A stretch of DNA of 39,153 nt from Clostridia bacterium (GTDB lineage: Bacteria; Bacillota; Clostridia; Oscillospirales; CAG-272). A program made the translations under genes and the position numbers. Shown in pieces: positions 23,362 to 32,109 of this stretch. The notes under the pieces are model-generated. The model had not been told where the DNA came from, did not search any database, and was given only the letters and a program-made list of their open reading frames with translations. Within the stretch, counting starts at the first letter, position 1. Each line of letters starts with the position of its first letter. The DNA lies in contig JAFSRI010000021.1 of assembly GCA_017446155.1 (NCBI GenBank), positions 1-39,153 of the forward strand, read 5' to 3'.

Positions 23362-24461
23362 TTCAACGTATTTATGCCTTTTTCTTTAATTATTTCATCG
23401 ACTTCCGCCTTTGTGGGCACGTGTTCAAGCACGCCGTCGTTCGATTTTGTAAGCAGGCTCGTTATCATGGCGTAAATGCTTGCGCGAACGACGTTTTTCG
23501 TTGCCATATATTCCGTGATGAAAGCGCCGACAAACGTTTCTTTCATTTTCGGGAAGCTATCGGTTTTGACGAGTTCTTCAAGCTCCTTCGGAGCGTCAAT
23601 TCTTTCAAACGCGTTTCCGTCATATACGAATACCGCTTTGTTTGCAAGATGTACCACATAATATTTTGCGTGTATTTTTGATGACAGTGATACAAGCGAA
23701 CGTTTTATGCGGTCGTCGGAGTTCGGGTAAAAGCCGGTTACTCTGTAAAGCGCGTCGTCGGAAATAATAAGCGCCTTGATGCCGGAAAAACTTGACAAGG
23801 GAAGTGAAGCCGCCGCGGAATCATAGTCTACTATCATGTCTACTTTCTTTTCCATAGCTTTGTTGCACGCATAAAGCGCAAGATTATTTCTTCCCCTCGG
23901 GTCGGTGACGTTTGACGCAGCCGTTTGCTCTTCGGCGTCTGAGATGCTTGACGGTATTGCGCTTGTTTCGTCCGTTGATGACGGCTTGACCGAGGCTTTT
24001 ACATCGCTCGTACTCTCGAAACTGAAATCCGGGCTGAGCAAGTCCTCTTGCGGAACGAGAAAGAAATCGGGGAACGTTCCGAACGCTTCGTCAACGTCTT
24101 TTTTTGTCATCAAAACGTTGGCGCCCTTAGACACTACGTGCTCGCATATGCCTGTGCCGTCGTATGTAGTGACGGAAAAACCGGTTTGCGCTTCGTTTGT
24201 CAATGTAATGGCGCCGGTGCCGACTCCGCACGCTTCATAATATTTTTTAAGACGGTTTCCGTTCATGTCGTCGGCGAGTTTTGTGCAAAGCACACATACG
24301 CCGCCTGTTTTCGCAACCGTGATCGCCGCGGCGCAGCTTTTTCCATATGGATGAAAACTGTATTTTCCGCCGGGAACAACATTGTCTTTTTTGTCAACGG
24401 GATACGTCATGATTTCGAGATTCATGTAGCTTTCGCCCAAAACAAGTAATTTCCTTTTCAA
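23355..24461 (-). CDS. PfkB/ribokinase-like protein with degenerate active site
   Basis: A 368-residue protein with the PfkB-type ribokinase fold. It has an N-terminal strand 'KLLVLGESYMNLEI', 'GGKYSFHPYGKSCAAAITVAKTGG' (sugar-kinase motif 1 region) in short pieces, and C-terminal 'FVGAFITEYMA'. The second motif, normally DTxGAGDxF, reads DSFPKMKETF at 301-310, so the anion-hole GAG and catalytic Asp are replaced by KMK and Glu308. A Ser/Thr-rich insertion lies at about 144-190. It is therefore probably not an ordinary sugar kinase; it may bind a ligand or act as a regulatory pseudo-enzyme. The start is TTG at 24461, because the first strand of the fold begins there; GGACGGTG precedes it. It is followed by ruvX (7-base overlap). 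Confidence 0.7.
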   Translation of the reverse strand: MKRKLLVLGESYMNLEIMTYPVDKKDNVVPGGKYSFHPYGKSCAAAITVAKTGGVCVLCTKLADDMNGNRLKKYYEACGVGTGAITLTNEAQTGFSVTTYDGTGICEHVVSKGANVLMTKKDVDEAFGTFPDFFLVPQEDLLSPDFSFESTSDVKASVKPSSTDETSAIPSSISDAEEQTAASNVTDPRGRNNLALYACNKAMEKKVDMIVDYDSAAASLPLSSFSGIKALIISDDALYRVTGFYPNSDDRIKRSLVSLSSKIHAKYYVVHLANKAVFVYDGNAFERIDAPKELEELVKTDSFPKMKETFVGAFITEYMATKNVVRASIYAMITSLLTKSNDGVLEHVPTKAEVDEIIKEKGINTLKW

Positions 24462-24495
24462 AATTTGAACACCGTCCTTTTTACAAATCTGTTTT

Positions 24496-24524
24496 ATTAT
24501 ACATCGTTTTTTTGCGTTTGTAAA
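24496..24524 (-). promoter_or_regulatory. Promoter of the PfkB-like/ruvX/glyS unit
   Basis: On the minus strand: -35 TTTACA (24519-24524), 17-bp spacer, -10 TATAAT (24496-24501). The TTG start of the first gene is about 35 bases downstream of the -10. Confidence 0.7.
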
Positions 24525-24586
24525 GTACCGTTATATAATAATTGTCGGCATAGCCGAGGGCTTTTAGGTTGTTTAAAAGCAAAACA

Positions 24587-25705
24587 TCAGAACGCCATTC
24601 TGCCCCAGCCGGGTTCGTCGTTTTCATATGGAGGCAACCCGAGTTTTTGCCGCGCGTAATTTACATAATAAACATAGTTTTCAAACGGGGTTCCGTTCGG
24701 TATTCTGTGATCAAGCCCGAAAACTATGCCGCCGTCGAGCATACAGTCCTGCATTTTATAATCGATTTCGGCTTTTATTTCTTCTTTCGTGCGCCTAATT
24801 ACATGTTTGTCTATGCCGCCCCTGAACGCGATTTTGTGACCGTATTTTTGGCGGAGCTTGACAATGTCCATGTCAGCCGCAGGCTCGCAGGGGTAGAAGA
24901 TGTTTACGCCGCACTCGATAAATTCGTCGATGAGGAGATTTAAGTTTCCGTCGCTGTCTTGACAGAACAGCTTTGTCCCGGCGTTTTTTACGATATTCCA
25001 AGAATCGAGATAGTACGGACGTAAAAATTCATGCACGAGGTTCGGCCCGATGAGCGGAGCGGTTTTTCCCGCCATGTCCTCGTGAATGGAGAGTTGGTCT
25101 AAAATTATGTACGAGGAGATCTTTTCAAGCGCTTTTTTGTTCATGTCGGATATTGTCGAGAGAATATCCTCGATAAGTTCAGGGTCATCGTAAAACGCGA
25201 TGCAGCAGTTTACCTCGCCCATAAGCTCGCGGAGTATGTCAAAGCCTCCGAGTATTTCCGCTTTAATAAGCGTGCCTTGTTTTTGAAGCTCGATCGCTTT
25301 TTTAATATCCTCGTCTTTCACGCGGGATTCGTCCCATAAAAACATGTGTTTCAGTTTTTCCCAATCCTCGCGTGTTTCGACGGGAAACGTTTCCGGCAGA
25401 GGTATGGTAGATGTTGCCTTTGCCATGCGGACTCTTCTGCCGTAATGATCAATCGCAACGTAATACGTTTCGTTATCCTCGATTATTTTGTCTGCGGGAC
25501 GGTGGATTGAATCGAGATCGCCAAGTTGGAAATAGGGAACGTAGTCGAACGCGAAAGCCCGCATACCTATTTGCTCTTCCGTCGCGCCCTGTGCGCGCCA
25601 TTCTTTGTCAAGTCCTACTATCGGCCCGAACAACTCCGAGAACATCGGACGCGAAGTGCTGTTGAACGTCATCAGGTCAACGTATTGTTTGGCGGTCCAT
25701 TTCAT
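24587..25705 (-). CDS. Uroporphyrinogen decarboxylase (URO-D) family protein
   Basis: A 372-residue TIM-barrel protein of the URO-D superfamily. This family contains HemE and the corrinoid methyltransferases MtaA and CmuA. 'FRGGIDKHVIRRTKEEIKAEI', 'DQLSIHEDMAGKTAPLIGP' and 'FGLDHRIPNGTPFENYVYYV' (short pieces) show the non-HemE clostridial branch. No haem genes adjoin it, so a methyltransferase- or corrinoid-type role is more likely than porphyrin synthesis; the substrate is unknown. The ATG at 25705 has GAGG eight bases upstream; a start further up would lie inside the glycosyltransferase gene. It overlaps that gene by 29 bases, out of frame. Confidence 0.85.
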   Translation of the reverse strand: MKWTAKQYVDLMTFNSTSRPMFSELFGPIVGLDKEWRAQGATEEQIGMRAFAFDYVPYFQLGDLDSIHRPADKIIEDNETYYVAIDHYGRRVRMAKATSTIPLPETFPVETREDWEKLKHMFLWDESRVKDEDIKKAIELQKQGTLIKAEILGGFDILRELMGEVNCCIAFYDDPELIEDILSTISDMNKKALEKISSYIILDQLSIHEDMAGKTAPLIGPNLVHEFLRPYYLDSWNIVKNAGTKLFCQDSDGNLNLLIDEFIECGVNIFYPCEPAADMDIVKLRQKYGHKIAFRGGIDKHVIRRTKEEIKAEIDYKMQDCMLDGGIVFGLDHRIPNGTPFENYVYYVNYARQKLGLPPYENDEPGWGRMAF

Positions 25706-26447
25706 TGTCAAATCCTCGCTTTTTATATTTTTTTGCAATCTTTAAATATTTTGGTATCACACTCATTCTTTTCAGCCTTGACGGTTCTTTTATCAACCTG
25801 TAAAGCCATTCGAGTTTAAATTTTATAAACAGTTTCGGCGCGCGTTTAGCTTTTCCGGAATAGACGTCAATACTGCCGCCAAGGCATGCCGTCACTTTCA
25901 CGCCGGGCAAGCGATTCTTGTTTTCCGCAGCCCAATTTTCCTGTGCGGGAAATCCGAAACACACCATAATCGCCTCGGCGCCGGAGTTTGTAACTTCAGA
26001 GATGACTTCATCGTTTTCATCGCCGTGCTTATCAAAATATCCGTTGTGAACCCCGACTACTCTTAACCCCGCATATTTTTTGCACAGGTTTTCCGCCGCC
26101 CCTTCAGCCACACCCGGTTTTCCGCCGAGTATATAAAGCCCGCTGTCGTGCTTTGCGCATAGCCGACAAAGCTCTTCGCCGAACTCCACCCCCGCCACCT
26201 TTTCTTTTAACGGAGTGCCGAGTATTTCCGCCGCGCGCAAAACTCCCACGCCGTCAGGAAGAACAAGATCTGCCGAGTTTACGGTTTCAAGTAGTTTTTC
26301 GTCGTTTAAACACGCGTATGCTATTTCCGCATTCGGTGTAAATACCACAAGCTGTTTTTCATCTGACAAAAGCGCGCTTTCAGTCGCTTTCACGGCTTCC
26401 GCCATCGTTATATTATCAGTTTGAAGCCCCATTATGTTGGTTTTCAT
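25677..26447 (-). CDS. WecG/TagA/CpsF-family glycosyltransferase
   Basis: A 256-residue glycosyltransferase (GT26), the family that adds the second sugar of teichoic-acid linkage units (TagA, ManNAc transfer) or of enterobacterial common antigen. 'VVFTPNAEIAYACLND' and 'ADLVLPDGVGVLRAAEILG' (the conserved Asp) are clear. 'VGVHNGYFDKHG', 'VCFGFPAQENWAAENK' and 'CLGGSIDVYSGKAKRAPKLFIKFKLEWLYRLIKEPSRLKR' (short pieces) are the C-terminal blocks. The lysine-rich tail may touch the membrane. I chose the ATG at 26447 because 'MKTNIMGLQTD' fits the family's start; GGATCGGTG lies before it. It precedes and overlaps the URO-D gene, probably in one transcript. Confidence 0.92.
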   Translation of the reverse strand: MKTNIMGLQTDNITMAEAVKATESALLSDEKQLVVFTPNAEIAYACLNDEKLLETVNSADLVLPDGVGVLRAAEILGTPLKEKVAGVEFGEELCRLCAKHDSGLYILGGKPGVAEGAAENLCKKYAGLRVVGVHNGYFDKHGDENDEVISEVTNSGAEAIMVCFGFPAQENWAAENKNRLPGVKVTACLGGSIDVYSGKAKRAPKLFIKFKLEWLYRLIKEPSRLKRMSVIPKYLKIAKKYKKRGFDNEMDRQTIR

Positions 26448-26473
26448 GCAATTCACCGATCCTTTATAATTGA

Positions 26474-26502
26474 ATATTACCATAGAAATTTATTTTTTTC
26501 AA
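26474..26502 (-). promoter_or_regulatory. Promoter of the glycosyltransferase gene
   Basis: On the minus strand: -35 TTGAAA (26497-26502), 17-bp spacer, -10 TAATAT (26474-26479). The divergent promoter of the MBL gene lies about 40 bases away. Confidence 0.6.
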
Positions 26503-26543
26503 CGATTTAACGCTTGTTTTTTCTATTTTTTGCAAAAAATCAA

Positions 26544-26572
26544 TAGACAATACAAAATGAATGTGATATAAT
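26544..26572 (+). promoter_or_regulatory. Promoter of the MBL-gltX-glnS unit
   Basis: -35 TAGACA (26544-26549), 17-bp spacer, extended -10 TGA-TATAAT (-10 at 26567-26572). The ATG at 26605 is about 30 bases downstream. Confidence 0.68.
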
Positions 26573-26604
26573 ATATTGAATTTTTATTGCAAGGAGTGCG
26601 TTTG

Positions 26605-27180
26605 ATGCGTGTTGAGTGTATTAAAGACGGGGATATGCCGACAAACGGGTATATTGTAATATCAGGCGACGAATGCGCGGTGATAGATCCGGCGCTCGAC
26701 GGAGAAAAATTTTTTAACGCGGCAAAAGCCTGTGGCTGCAATATAAAATATATCCTGCTTACACACGGCCATTATGACCATATAGGCGGTGCGGACAAGC
26801 TCAGCGACATTTGCGGCGCCGACGTTTACATTCATGAACTTGACCGCGAGCTTCTTTGTGATCCTCAAAAAAACGCGTCGCCCGATTATTCACCCACCGT
26901 TTGTTATTCGATGGTGAAAACGTATAAAGACGGTGACGTTTTTCGGCTTGGATGTGAAGAACTCACCGTGCGACATACACCCGGACATACGAAAGGCTCA
27001 AGTTGTTTTTTCTGCGGTGACGTCGTGTTCACGGGCGACACGTTATTTGCCGACGGTTACGGACGAACCGACCTTTACGGCGGTGATCACCGCGCGATAT
27101 ACAAATCGCTTATGGCGCTTTTGCGCGAGGTGAAAGGAAAAAGGATATATCCCGGACACGGGGAAGAAAGAGATTTTTAA
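26605..27180 (+). CDS. MBL-fold metallo-hydrolase (glyoxalase II-like)
   Basis: A 191-residue metallo-beta-lactamase fold hydrolase. The metal motif THxHxDH is 'THGHYDHIGG' (His54, His56, Asp58, His59). The later ligands are 'TPGHTKGS' (His), 'FTGDTLFADGYGRTDL' (Asp) and 'YPGHGE' (His). Small enzymes of this kind hydrolyse thioesters (glyoxalase II) or related esters; the substrate here is unknown. I chose the ATG at 26605 with AAGGAG eight bases upstream, rather than an in-frame TTG at 26587. The gene is 23 bases before gltX and presumably cotranscribed. Confidence 0.92.
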   Translation: MRVECIKDGDMPTNGYIVISGDECAVIDPALDGEKFFNAAKACGCNIKYILLTHGHYDHIGGADKLSDICGADVYIHELDRELLCDPQKNASPDYSPTVCYSMVKTYKDGDVFRLGCEELTVRHTPGHTKGSSCFFCGDVVFTGDTLFADGYGRTDLYGGDHRAIYKSLMALLREVKGKRIYPGHGEERDF

Positions 27181-27203
27181 ATTTTTACAGGAGATAGATT
27201 TTT

Positions 27204-28850
27204 ATGGACAACAAGTATTTGGCACAGTTGCTTTTTCCGGACGTAACGAAAACTCCGGAGGAGATCGAGGCGATGTATCCCGAAAGAGATCTCGCGGAGG
27301 GCGTTGCGGTTTCGCGTCATGCGCCAAGCCCCACGGGATTTGTACACTTGGGCAACGTCGTTCAGAGTTTGATTTCCGAACGTCTTTGCCATCAATCGGG
27401 CGGCATACTGTATCTCAGAATCGAAGATACGGATTCAAAACGCGAGGTAAAGGGTGCGACAGAGTCGCTTATAAATATGCTGGCGTATTACGGTATCAAA
27501 TTTGACGAGGGCGTCACGCTTGACGGCGACAAGGGCGCATACGGGCCGTATACGCAGAGCAAACGCCGCGATATATACCGTGTTTACGCAAAGAAAATGG
27601 TTGAGGACGGAAACGCATATCCGTGCTTTTGCACAAAGGAAGAACTTGAAGCGATAAGAGAAGAGCAGGAAAAAGAAAAGGTAAGTTACGGCTATTACGG
27701 CAAGTGGGCCGTTTGGCGCGACAGACCGATTGAGGATATTGAGGCGGCGTTAAAAGCGGGAAAGCCTTGGGTGCTTCGCTTGCGTTCGACCGGGAGCATT
27801 GAAAACAAATTCAAATATAACGACTTGATCAAAGGCGAGATCAACGTAACAGAAAACGACGTCGATTTCGTTATCATAAAATCGGACGGCATCCCACCTT
27901 ATCATTTCGCTCATCCGATAGACGACCACCTCATGCACACGACCCACGTCGTGCGCGGCGACGAGTGGCTCGCCACATTGCCGCTCCATTTGCAGCTGCA
28001 TAAACTGCTCGGCTTTAAACCTCCGAAATACGCGCATATAGGCGCGCTTATGAAGATGGACGGCAGCTCGAAACGCAAACTCTCAACGCGCAAAGATCCG
28101 GAGCTCGGACTCGCGTTCTATAAATCTCAGGGCTATCCGAGAGATTCAGTCAGGGAATACGTCATGACGGTCCTCAACTCCAACTTCGAGGATTGGCGTC
28201 GAGCTAATCCGGACGCCGACATTGACGAATTTAAATTCTCCGTCAAGAAACTCAACCCCGCGGGCTCATTGTTCGACCTCGGAAAACTTATGGATATATC
28301 GAAAAACGTTATATCCAAAATGACGGCGGAGCAGGTTTATGAATACACGGCGGAATGGGCAAATGAGTTTGATAAAGACTTCTATGACGTATTTACCGCC
28401 GACCCTGATTTCTCAAAAGCGGTGCTTGCAATAGGCAGGGGGGGCAACAAGCCGAGAAAAGACTTCGGACTTTGGAGCGAAGTAAAGGGATATATGGGCT
28501 TTATGTTCGATAAGTATTTTTCGCTTGAATGTAATTACGACGAAAAGTTTGACCGTGACAGCATAAAGACGGTGCTTGAAAAATTTGTTGAAAGCTATGA
28601 CGACGGCGACGAGCAGCAGGTATGGTTTGACAAAATAAAAGCGATAGCGTCGTCTATCGGTTATGCGGCGGATATGAAAGAGTATAAAGCGAACCCCGAC
28701 GCATTTAAAGGGAGCGTGGCTGACGTAAGCATGTTCTTGCGTCTTGCGGTAACGGGTAAACTCAATTCGCCCGATATGTACTCGGTAATGAAAATACTCG
28801 GCCGCGACCGTGTAAACGAAAGAATTAAAGCAATGGAAGAAAGGCTTTGA
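27204..28850 (+). CDS. gltX: Glutamyl-tRNA synthetase
   Basis: A 548-residue class I synthetase. The HIGH motif is 'APSPTGFVHLGN' (48-51 HLGN) and KMSKS is represented by 'KLSTRK' (292-297). 'RIEDTDSKREVKGATESL' and the glutamate-type insert are typical. GltX charges tRNA-Glu; in organisms without GlnS it often also makes Glu-tRNA-Gln, but a GlnS gene starts three bases after it here, so a discriminating enzyme is likely. Ribosome site AGGAG lies before the ATG. Confidence 0.94.
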   Translation: MDNKYLAQLLFPDVTKTPEEIEAMYPERDLAEGVAVSRHAPSPTGFVHLGNVVQSLISERLCHQSGGILYLRIEDTDSKREVKGATESLINMLAYYGIKFDEGVTLDGDKGAYGPYTQSKRRDIYRVYAKKMVEDGNAYPCFCTKEELEAIREEQEKEKVSYGYYGKWAVWRDRPIEDIEAALKAGKPWVLRLRSTGSIENKFKYNDLIKGEINVTENDVDFVIIKSDGIPPYHFAHPIDDHLMHTTHVVRGDEWLATLPLHLQLHKLLGFKPPKYAHIGALMKMDGSSKRKLSTRKDPELGLAFYKSQGYPRDSVREYVMTVLNSNFEDWRRANPDADIDEFKFSVKKLNPAGSLFDLGKLMDISKNVISKMTAEQVYEYTAEWANEFDKDFYDVFTADPDFSKAVLAIGRGGNKPRKDFGLWSEVKGYMGFMFDKYFSLECNYDEKFDRDSIKTVLEKFVESYDDGDEQQVWFDKIKAIASSIGYAADMKEYKANPDAFKGSVADVSMFLRLAVTGKLNSPDMYSVMKILGRDRVNERIKAMEERL

Positions 28851-28853
28851 AAA

Positions 28854-30506
28854 ATGGAAGAAATCAAAACAAATTTTATTCACGAAATAATCGATGAAGA
28901 TTTAAGAAACGACCCCACGCTTAAAATTCACACGCGTTTCCCGCCGGAACCGAACGGTTATCTTCACATCGGCAGTGCGAAAGCTATATGGATAAATTAC
29001 GAAACGGCAAAAAAATACGGCGGAGAGTTCAATCTTCGTTACGACGACACAAACCCCGCAAAAGAGGGCGACGAGTTTGTCAACAGCATTAGAAAAGACA
29101 TCGAATGGCTCGGCGCAACGCCGAACGGCGGAGTGTTCTACGGATCGGATTATTTCGACAAGTGTTATGAATATGCCGTAAAACTCATAAAAGAGGGCAA
29201 AGCGTATGTATGCGATCTTTCGGCGGAAGAGCTGAAAGAATACAGAGGAACGCTGACGGAACCCGGAAAAAATTCTCCTTACCGCGACAGAAGTGTTGAA
29301 GAAAACCTTGATTTGTTTGAGAGAATGAAAAACGGCGAATTTCCGGACGGAGCGAAAACTCTCCGCGCGAAAATCGATATGGCAAGCCCGAATATAAACA
29401 TGCGCGACCCCGCCATTTACAGAATCGTTCACACCTCGCATCACAGACAGGGCGACAAATGGTGCATTTATCCGCTTTACGACTATGCTCATCCGATTCA
29501 GGACGCGCTCGAAGGTATTACTCATTCGCTCTGTTCGCTTGAATTTGAAAATCACCGTCCGCTATATGAGTGGGTGGTTGACAATATCGGCTTTGAAAAG
29601 AAGCCGAAACAGAGAGAATTTGCCCGTCTTAACGTCACGAACACCGTGATGAGCAAGCGTTATCTGCGCTATCTCGTCGAAAACGACATCGTAGACGGCT
29701 GGGATGACCCGCGTTTGCCCACGATATGCGGACTCAGACGACGCGGCTACACCCCCGAATCGATATTTGATTTTGTAGCTCGTGCAGGAGTGGCAAAGAA
29801 CGACAATCTTGTAGATATAGCGTTGCTCGAACATTGTATAAGAGAAGAACTCAACGAAAAATCGCAAAGAAGAATAGCTATTCTTCATCCCGTAAAAGTC
29901 ATTGTTGATAATTACCCGGACGAGAAAACGGAATATTTCACGGTGACGAATAATCCCAATGACGAAAGCGCGGGTGTGCGCGAAATACCGTTTACAAAGG
30001 AACTTTTCATCGATGCCGACGACTTTGCCGAGGTTCCGCCTCCGAAGTTTTTCCGCCTTAAACCGGACGGAGAAGTTCGTCTTATGGGCGCATATATCGT
30101 TAAATTCGCGTCAATAGAGAAAGCGGCGGACGGTACGATTTCAGCCGTTCACGTAAACGCAGACCTTGAAAGCGGCAACGGAAACCCCGTTGACGGAAGA
30201 AAAGTTAAGGGCACGATACATTGGCTTTCTGCAAAATATGCGCTTGACACAACCGTAATGCTCTATGATAAACTCTTTACTCACGACAACATGAATGAGA
30301 TAGAAACGGCGGATTATGATAAATATATCAATGCCGAGTCGGTTGAAGAAATTAAAAACGCAAAAATCGAGCCGAGTTTGGCTGACGCAAAACAAGGTGA
30401 AAAATTCCAGTTTGTAAGAACGGGCTATTTCACGCTCGATTCAAAACACGAAAACAGATTTAACAGAATAGTAAGTTTGAAAGACGGATATAAACCCCAG
30501 CAATAA
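28854..30506 (+). CDS. glnS: Glutaminyl-tRNA synthetase
   Basis: A 550-residue class I synthetase of the GlnRS type. The HIGH motif is 'PPEPNGYLHIGSAKA' (HIG at 38-40) and KMSKS is 'VMSKR' (265-269). The eukaryote/proteobacteria-like 'DYAHPIQDALEGITHSLCSLEFE' (tRNA acceptor end) and the two beta-barrel anticodon-binding domains to 550 are clear. Many Firmicutes instead use GatCAB; the presence of glnS together with tRNA-Gln (CTG) indicates direct glutaminylation. It begins three bases after the gltX stop, and is followed after 76 bases by deoC. Confidence 0.95.
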   Translation: MEEIKTNFIHEIIDEDLRNDPTLKIHTRFPPEPNGYLHIGSAKAIWINYETAKKYGGEFNLRYDDTNPAKEGDEFVNSIRKDIEWLGATPNGGVFYGSDYFDKCYEYAVKLIKEGKAYVCDLSAEELKEYRGTLTEPGKNSPYRDRSVEENLDLFERMKNGEFPDGAKTLRAKIDMASPNINMRDPAIYRIVHTSHHRQGDKWCIYPLYDYAHPIQDALEGITHSLCSLEFENHRPLYEWVVDNIGFEKKPKQREFARLNVTNTVMSKRYLRYLVENDIVDGWDDPRLPTICGLRRRGYTPESIFDFVARAGVAKNDNLVDIALLEHCIREELNEKSQRRIAILHPVKVIVDNYPDEKTEYFTVTNNPNDESAGVREIPFTKELFIDADDFAEVPPPKFFRLKPDGEVRLMGAYIVKFASIEKAADGTISAVHVNADLESGNGNPVDGRKVKGTIHWLSAKYALDTTVMLYDKLFTHDNMNEIETADYDKYINAESVEEIKNAKIEPSLADAKQGEKFQFVRTGYFTLDSKHENRFNRIVSLKDGYKPQQ

Positions 30507-30582
30507 ATTTGTGAGTTAATTTACGCAAAGAAAAAACTTTTGAACAAACCACTTTTATCAAGTGAAAGGAAGGGTAAAAACA

Positions 30583-31242
30583 ATGGATGTAAAAACGATT
30601 TTATCAATGGTAGACCACACATTGCTTAAACAAACGGCGACATGGGACGACATTAAAGCGATTTGCGACGACGGAATGAAATATCATACGGCGTCGGTAT
30701 GTATTCCGCCGTGCTATGTAAAACAAGCCTCGGAATATGTCGAAGGAAAATTGAAGATATGCACTGTCATAGGCTTTCCGAACGGGTATAACACGACGGC
30801 GGTAAAATGCGCCGAAACCGAGGACGCGGTAAATAACGGCGCCGACGAGATAGATATGGTAATAAACATAGGAATGCTCAAAGCGGGCAACGAAGAATAT
30901 GTTTTAAACGAAATAAAAGCTATAAAAGCCGCTTGTCACGGAAAACTTCTCAAAGTTATAATTGAAACGTGTCTTCTTACAGATGAAGAAAAGGTTACAA
31001 TGTGCCGTCTTGTAACCGAAGCGGGCGCTGAGTTTATCAAAACCAGCACGGGCTTTTCAACCGCGGGCGCTACGAGAGAGGATGTTAAAATTTTTGCCGA
31101 ACACGTCGGTAAAAACGTAAAGATCAAGGCAGCGGGCGGAATAAGATCACTCGCCGACGCTGAGGATTTCATTAACCTCGGCGCGTCAAGACTCGGCACA
31201 AGCGCAATAGTTAAGGCTGTAAAAGCCGAAGAAAACAAATAA
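30583..31242 (+). CDS. deoC: Deoxyribose-phosphate aldolase
   Basis: A 219-residue class I aldolase that splits deoxyribose 5-phosphate to acetaldehyde and glyceraldehyde 3-phosphate. The Schiff-base lysine is Lys153 in 'EFIKTSTGF', with Lys182 in 'KIKAAGGIR' and Asp91 in '[10 protein letters not shown]' as the other catalytic residues. 'VDHTLLK' near the N-terminus is typical. I chose the ATG at 30583, ten bases after AAGGAAGG; a GTG at 30562 would place the ribosome site inside the frame. deoD follows 16 bases later, and with pdp (20067) these complete deoxynucleoside degradation. Confidence 0.96.
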   Translation: MDVKTILSMVDHTLLKQTATWDDIKAICDDGMKYHTASVCIPPCYVKQASEYVEGKLKICTVIGFPNGYNTTAVKCAETEDAVNNGADEIDMVINIGMLKAGNEEYVLNEIKAIKAACHGKLLKVIIETCLLTDEEKVTMCRLVTEAGAEFIKTSTGFSTAGATREDVKIFAEHVGKNVKIKAAGGIRSLADAEDFINLGASRLGTSAIVKAVKAEENK

Positions 31243-31258
31243 ACGGAGGAAAACGAAA

Positions 31259-31978
31259 ATGGCAACACCTCACATAGCGGCTGAAAAAGGCGATTTCGGA
31301 AAGACCGTACTTATGCCGGGCGATCCGTTGAGAGCAAAATATATATCAGAAAACTTTTTGACTAATCCCGTGCTCGTAAACAACGTCCGCGGAGTTCAAG
31401 GCTATACGGGAACGTATAAAGGCGTCAAAGTATCTGTTATGGCAAGCGGAATGGGGCAACCGTCGATAGGAATTTACTCGTATGAGCTGTTTAATTTCTT
31501 CGACGTTGAAAATATCATTCGCGTAGGTTCTTGCGGCGCGTTTGACAGCGAGCTTCACGCGCGCGACATCATTTTGGCACAGGGAGCTTGCACAAACGGC
31601 AATTATGCTTCGCAATACAATCTTCCGGGGACGTTTGCTCCGATAGCGGACTTCAACCTGCTTTGTATGGCGTCCGACGAATGCAAAAACGAGGGCGTCA
31701 GATATAAAGTGGGCAACATTTTCTCATCCGATATATTCTATAACGACGGATCAAACGGTATGGAATGGACGAAAATGGGCGTGCTGGGCATTGAGATGGA
31801 ATCCGCGGCGCTTTACTGCAATGCGGCAAGAGCAGGAAAAAGAGCGCTTTGCATTTGCACTGTCAGCGACTCGTTCGTATATCCCGAGGAAAACACAACG
31901 GCGGAGGAACGCCAAAATTCGTTTACTCAAATGATGAAAATTGCACTTGAAGTTGCCGTAAAAGCCGAAAAACTTTGA
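31259..31978 (+). CDS. deoD: Purine nucleoside phosphorylase, DeoD type
   Basis: A 239-residue hexameric-type phosphorylase that converts purine (deoxy)nucleosides to base and sugar 1-phosphate. His5 ('ATPHIAA'), 'MPGDPLRAKYI' (phosphate site), 'RVGSCGAF', 'EMESAALY' (179-186, with the ribose-contact Glu) and the catalytic Asp204 in 'VSDSFV' are all present. A GGAGG site lies nine bases before the ATG. A terminator follows directly. Confidence 0.96.
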   Translation: MATPHIAAEKGDFGKTVLMPGDPLRAKYISENFLTNPVLVNNVRGVQGYTGTYKGVKVSVMASGMGQPSIGIYSYELFNFFDVENIIRVGSCGAFDSELHARDIILAQGACTNGNYASQYNLPGTFAPIADFNLLCMASDECKNEGVRYKVGNIFSSDIFYNDGSNGMEWTKMGVLGIEMESAALYCNAARAGKRALCICTVSDSFVYPEENTTAEERQNSFTQMMKIALEVAVKAEKL

Positions 31979-31997
31979 TCAAATCAAACATTAAAAA

Positions 31998-32031
31998 CAA
32001 GGCTGTCGAGTTAAATCGACGGCCTTTTTTT
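31998..32031 (+). terminator. Terminator after deoD
   Basis: GGCTGTCGA pairs with TCGACGGCC (9 bp with one G-T pair) over a six-base loop, followed by a T-run of about eight. Confidence 0.85.
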
Positions 32032-32109
32032 CTCCAAATTATACCTACAATAAAACAGCTGAAAAACAAGAAAAATATCATTATAAACATTGTTCGGAGA
32101 ATTTTTATA

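Noticed and set aside
28902..29555. A 217-residue minus-strand frame inside glnS
   Set aside because: It is a shadow of glnS with no ribosome site or promoter.
32079..32085. Complete sigma-G promoter before spoVAC
   Set aside because: The -10 (CATTATA) fits, but I found no acceptable -35 at 17-18 bp, so I kept it only as a note in the gene entry.
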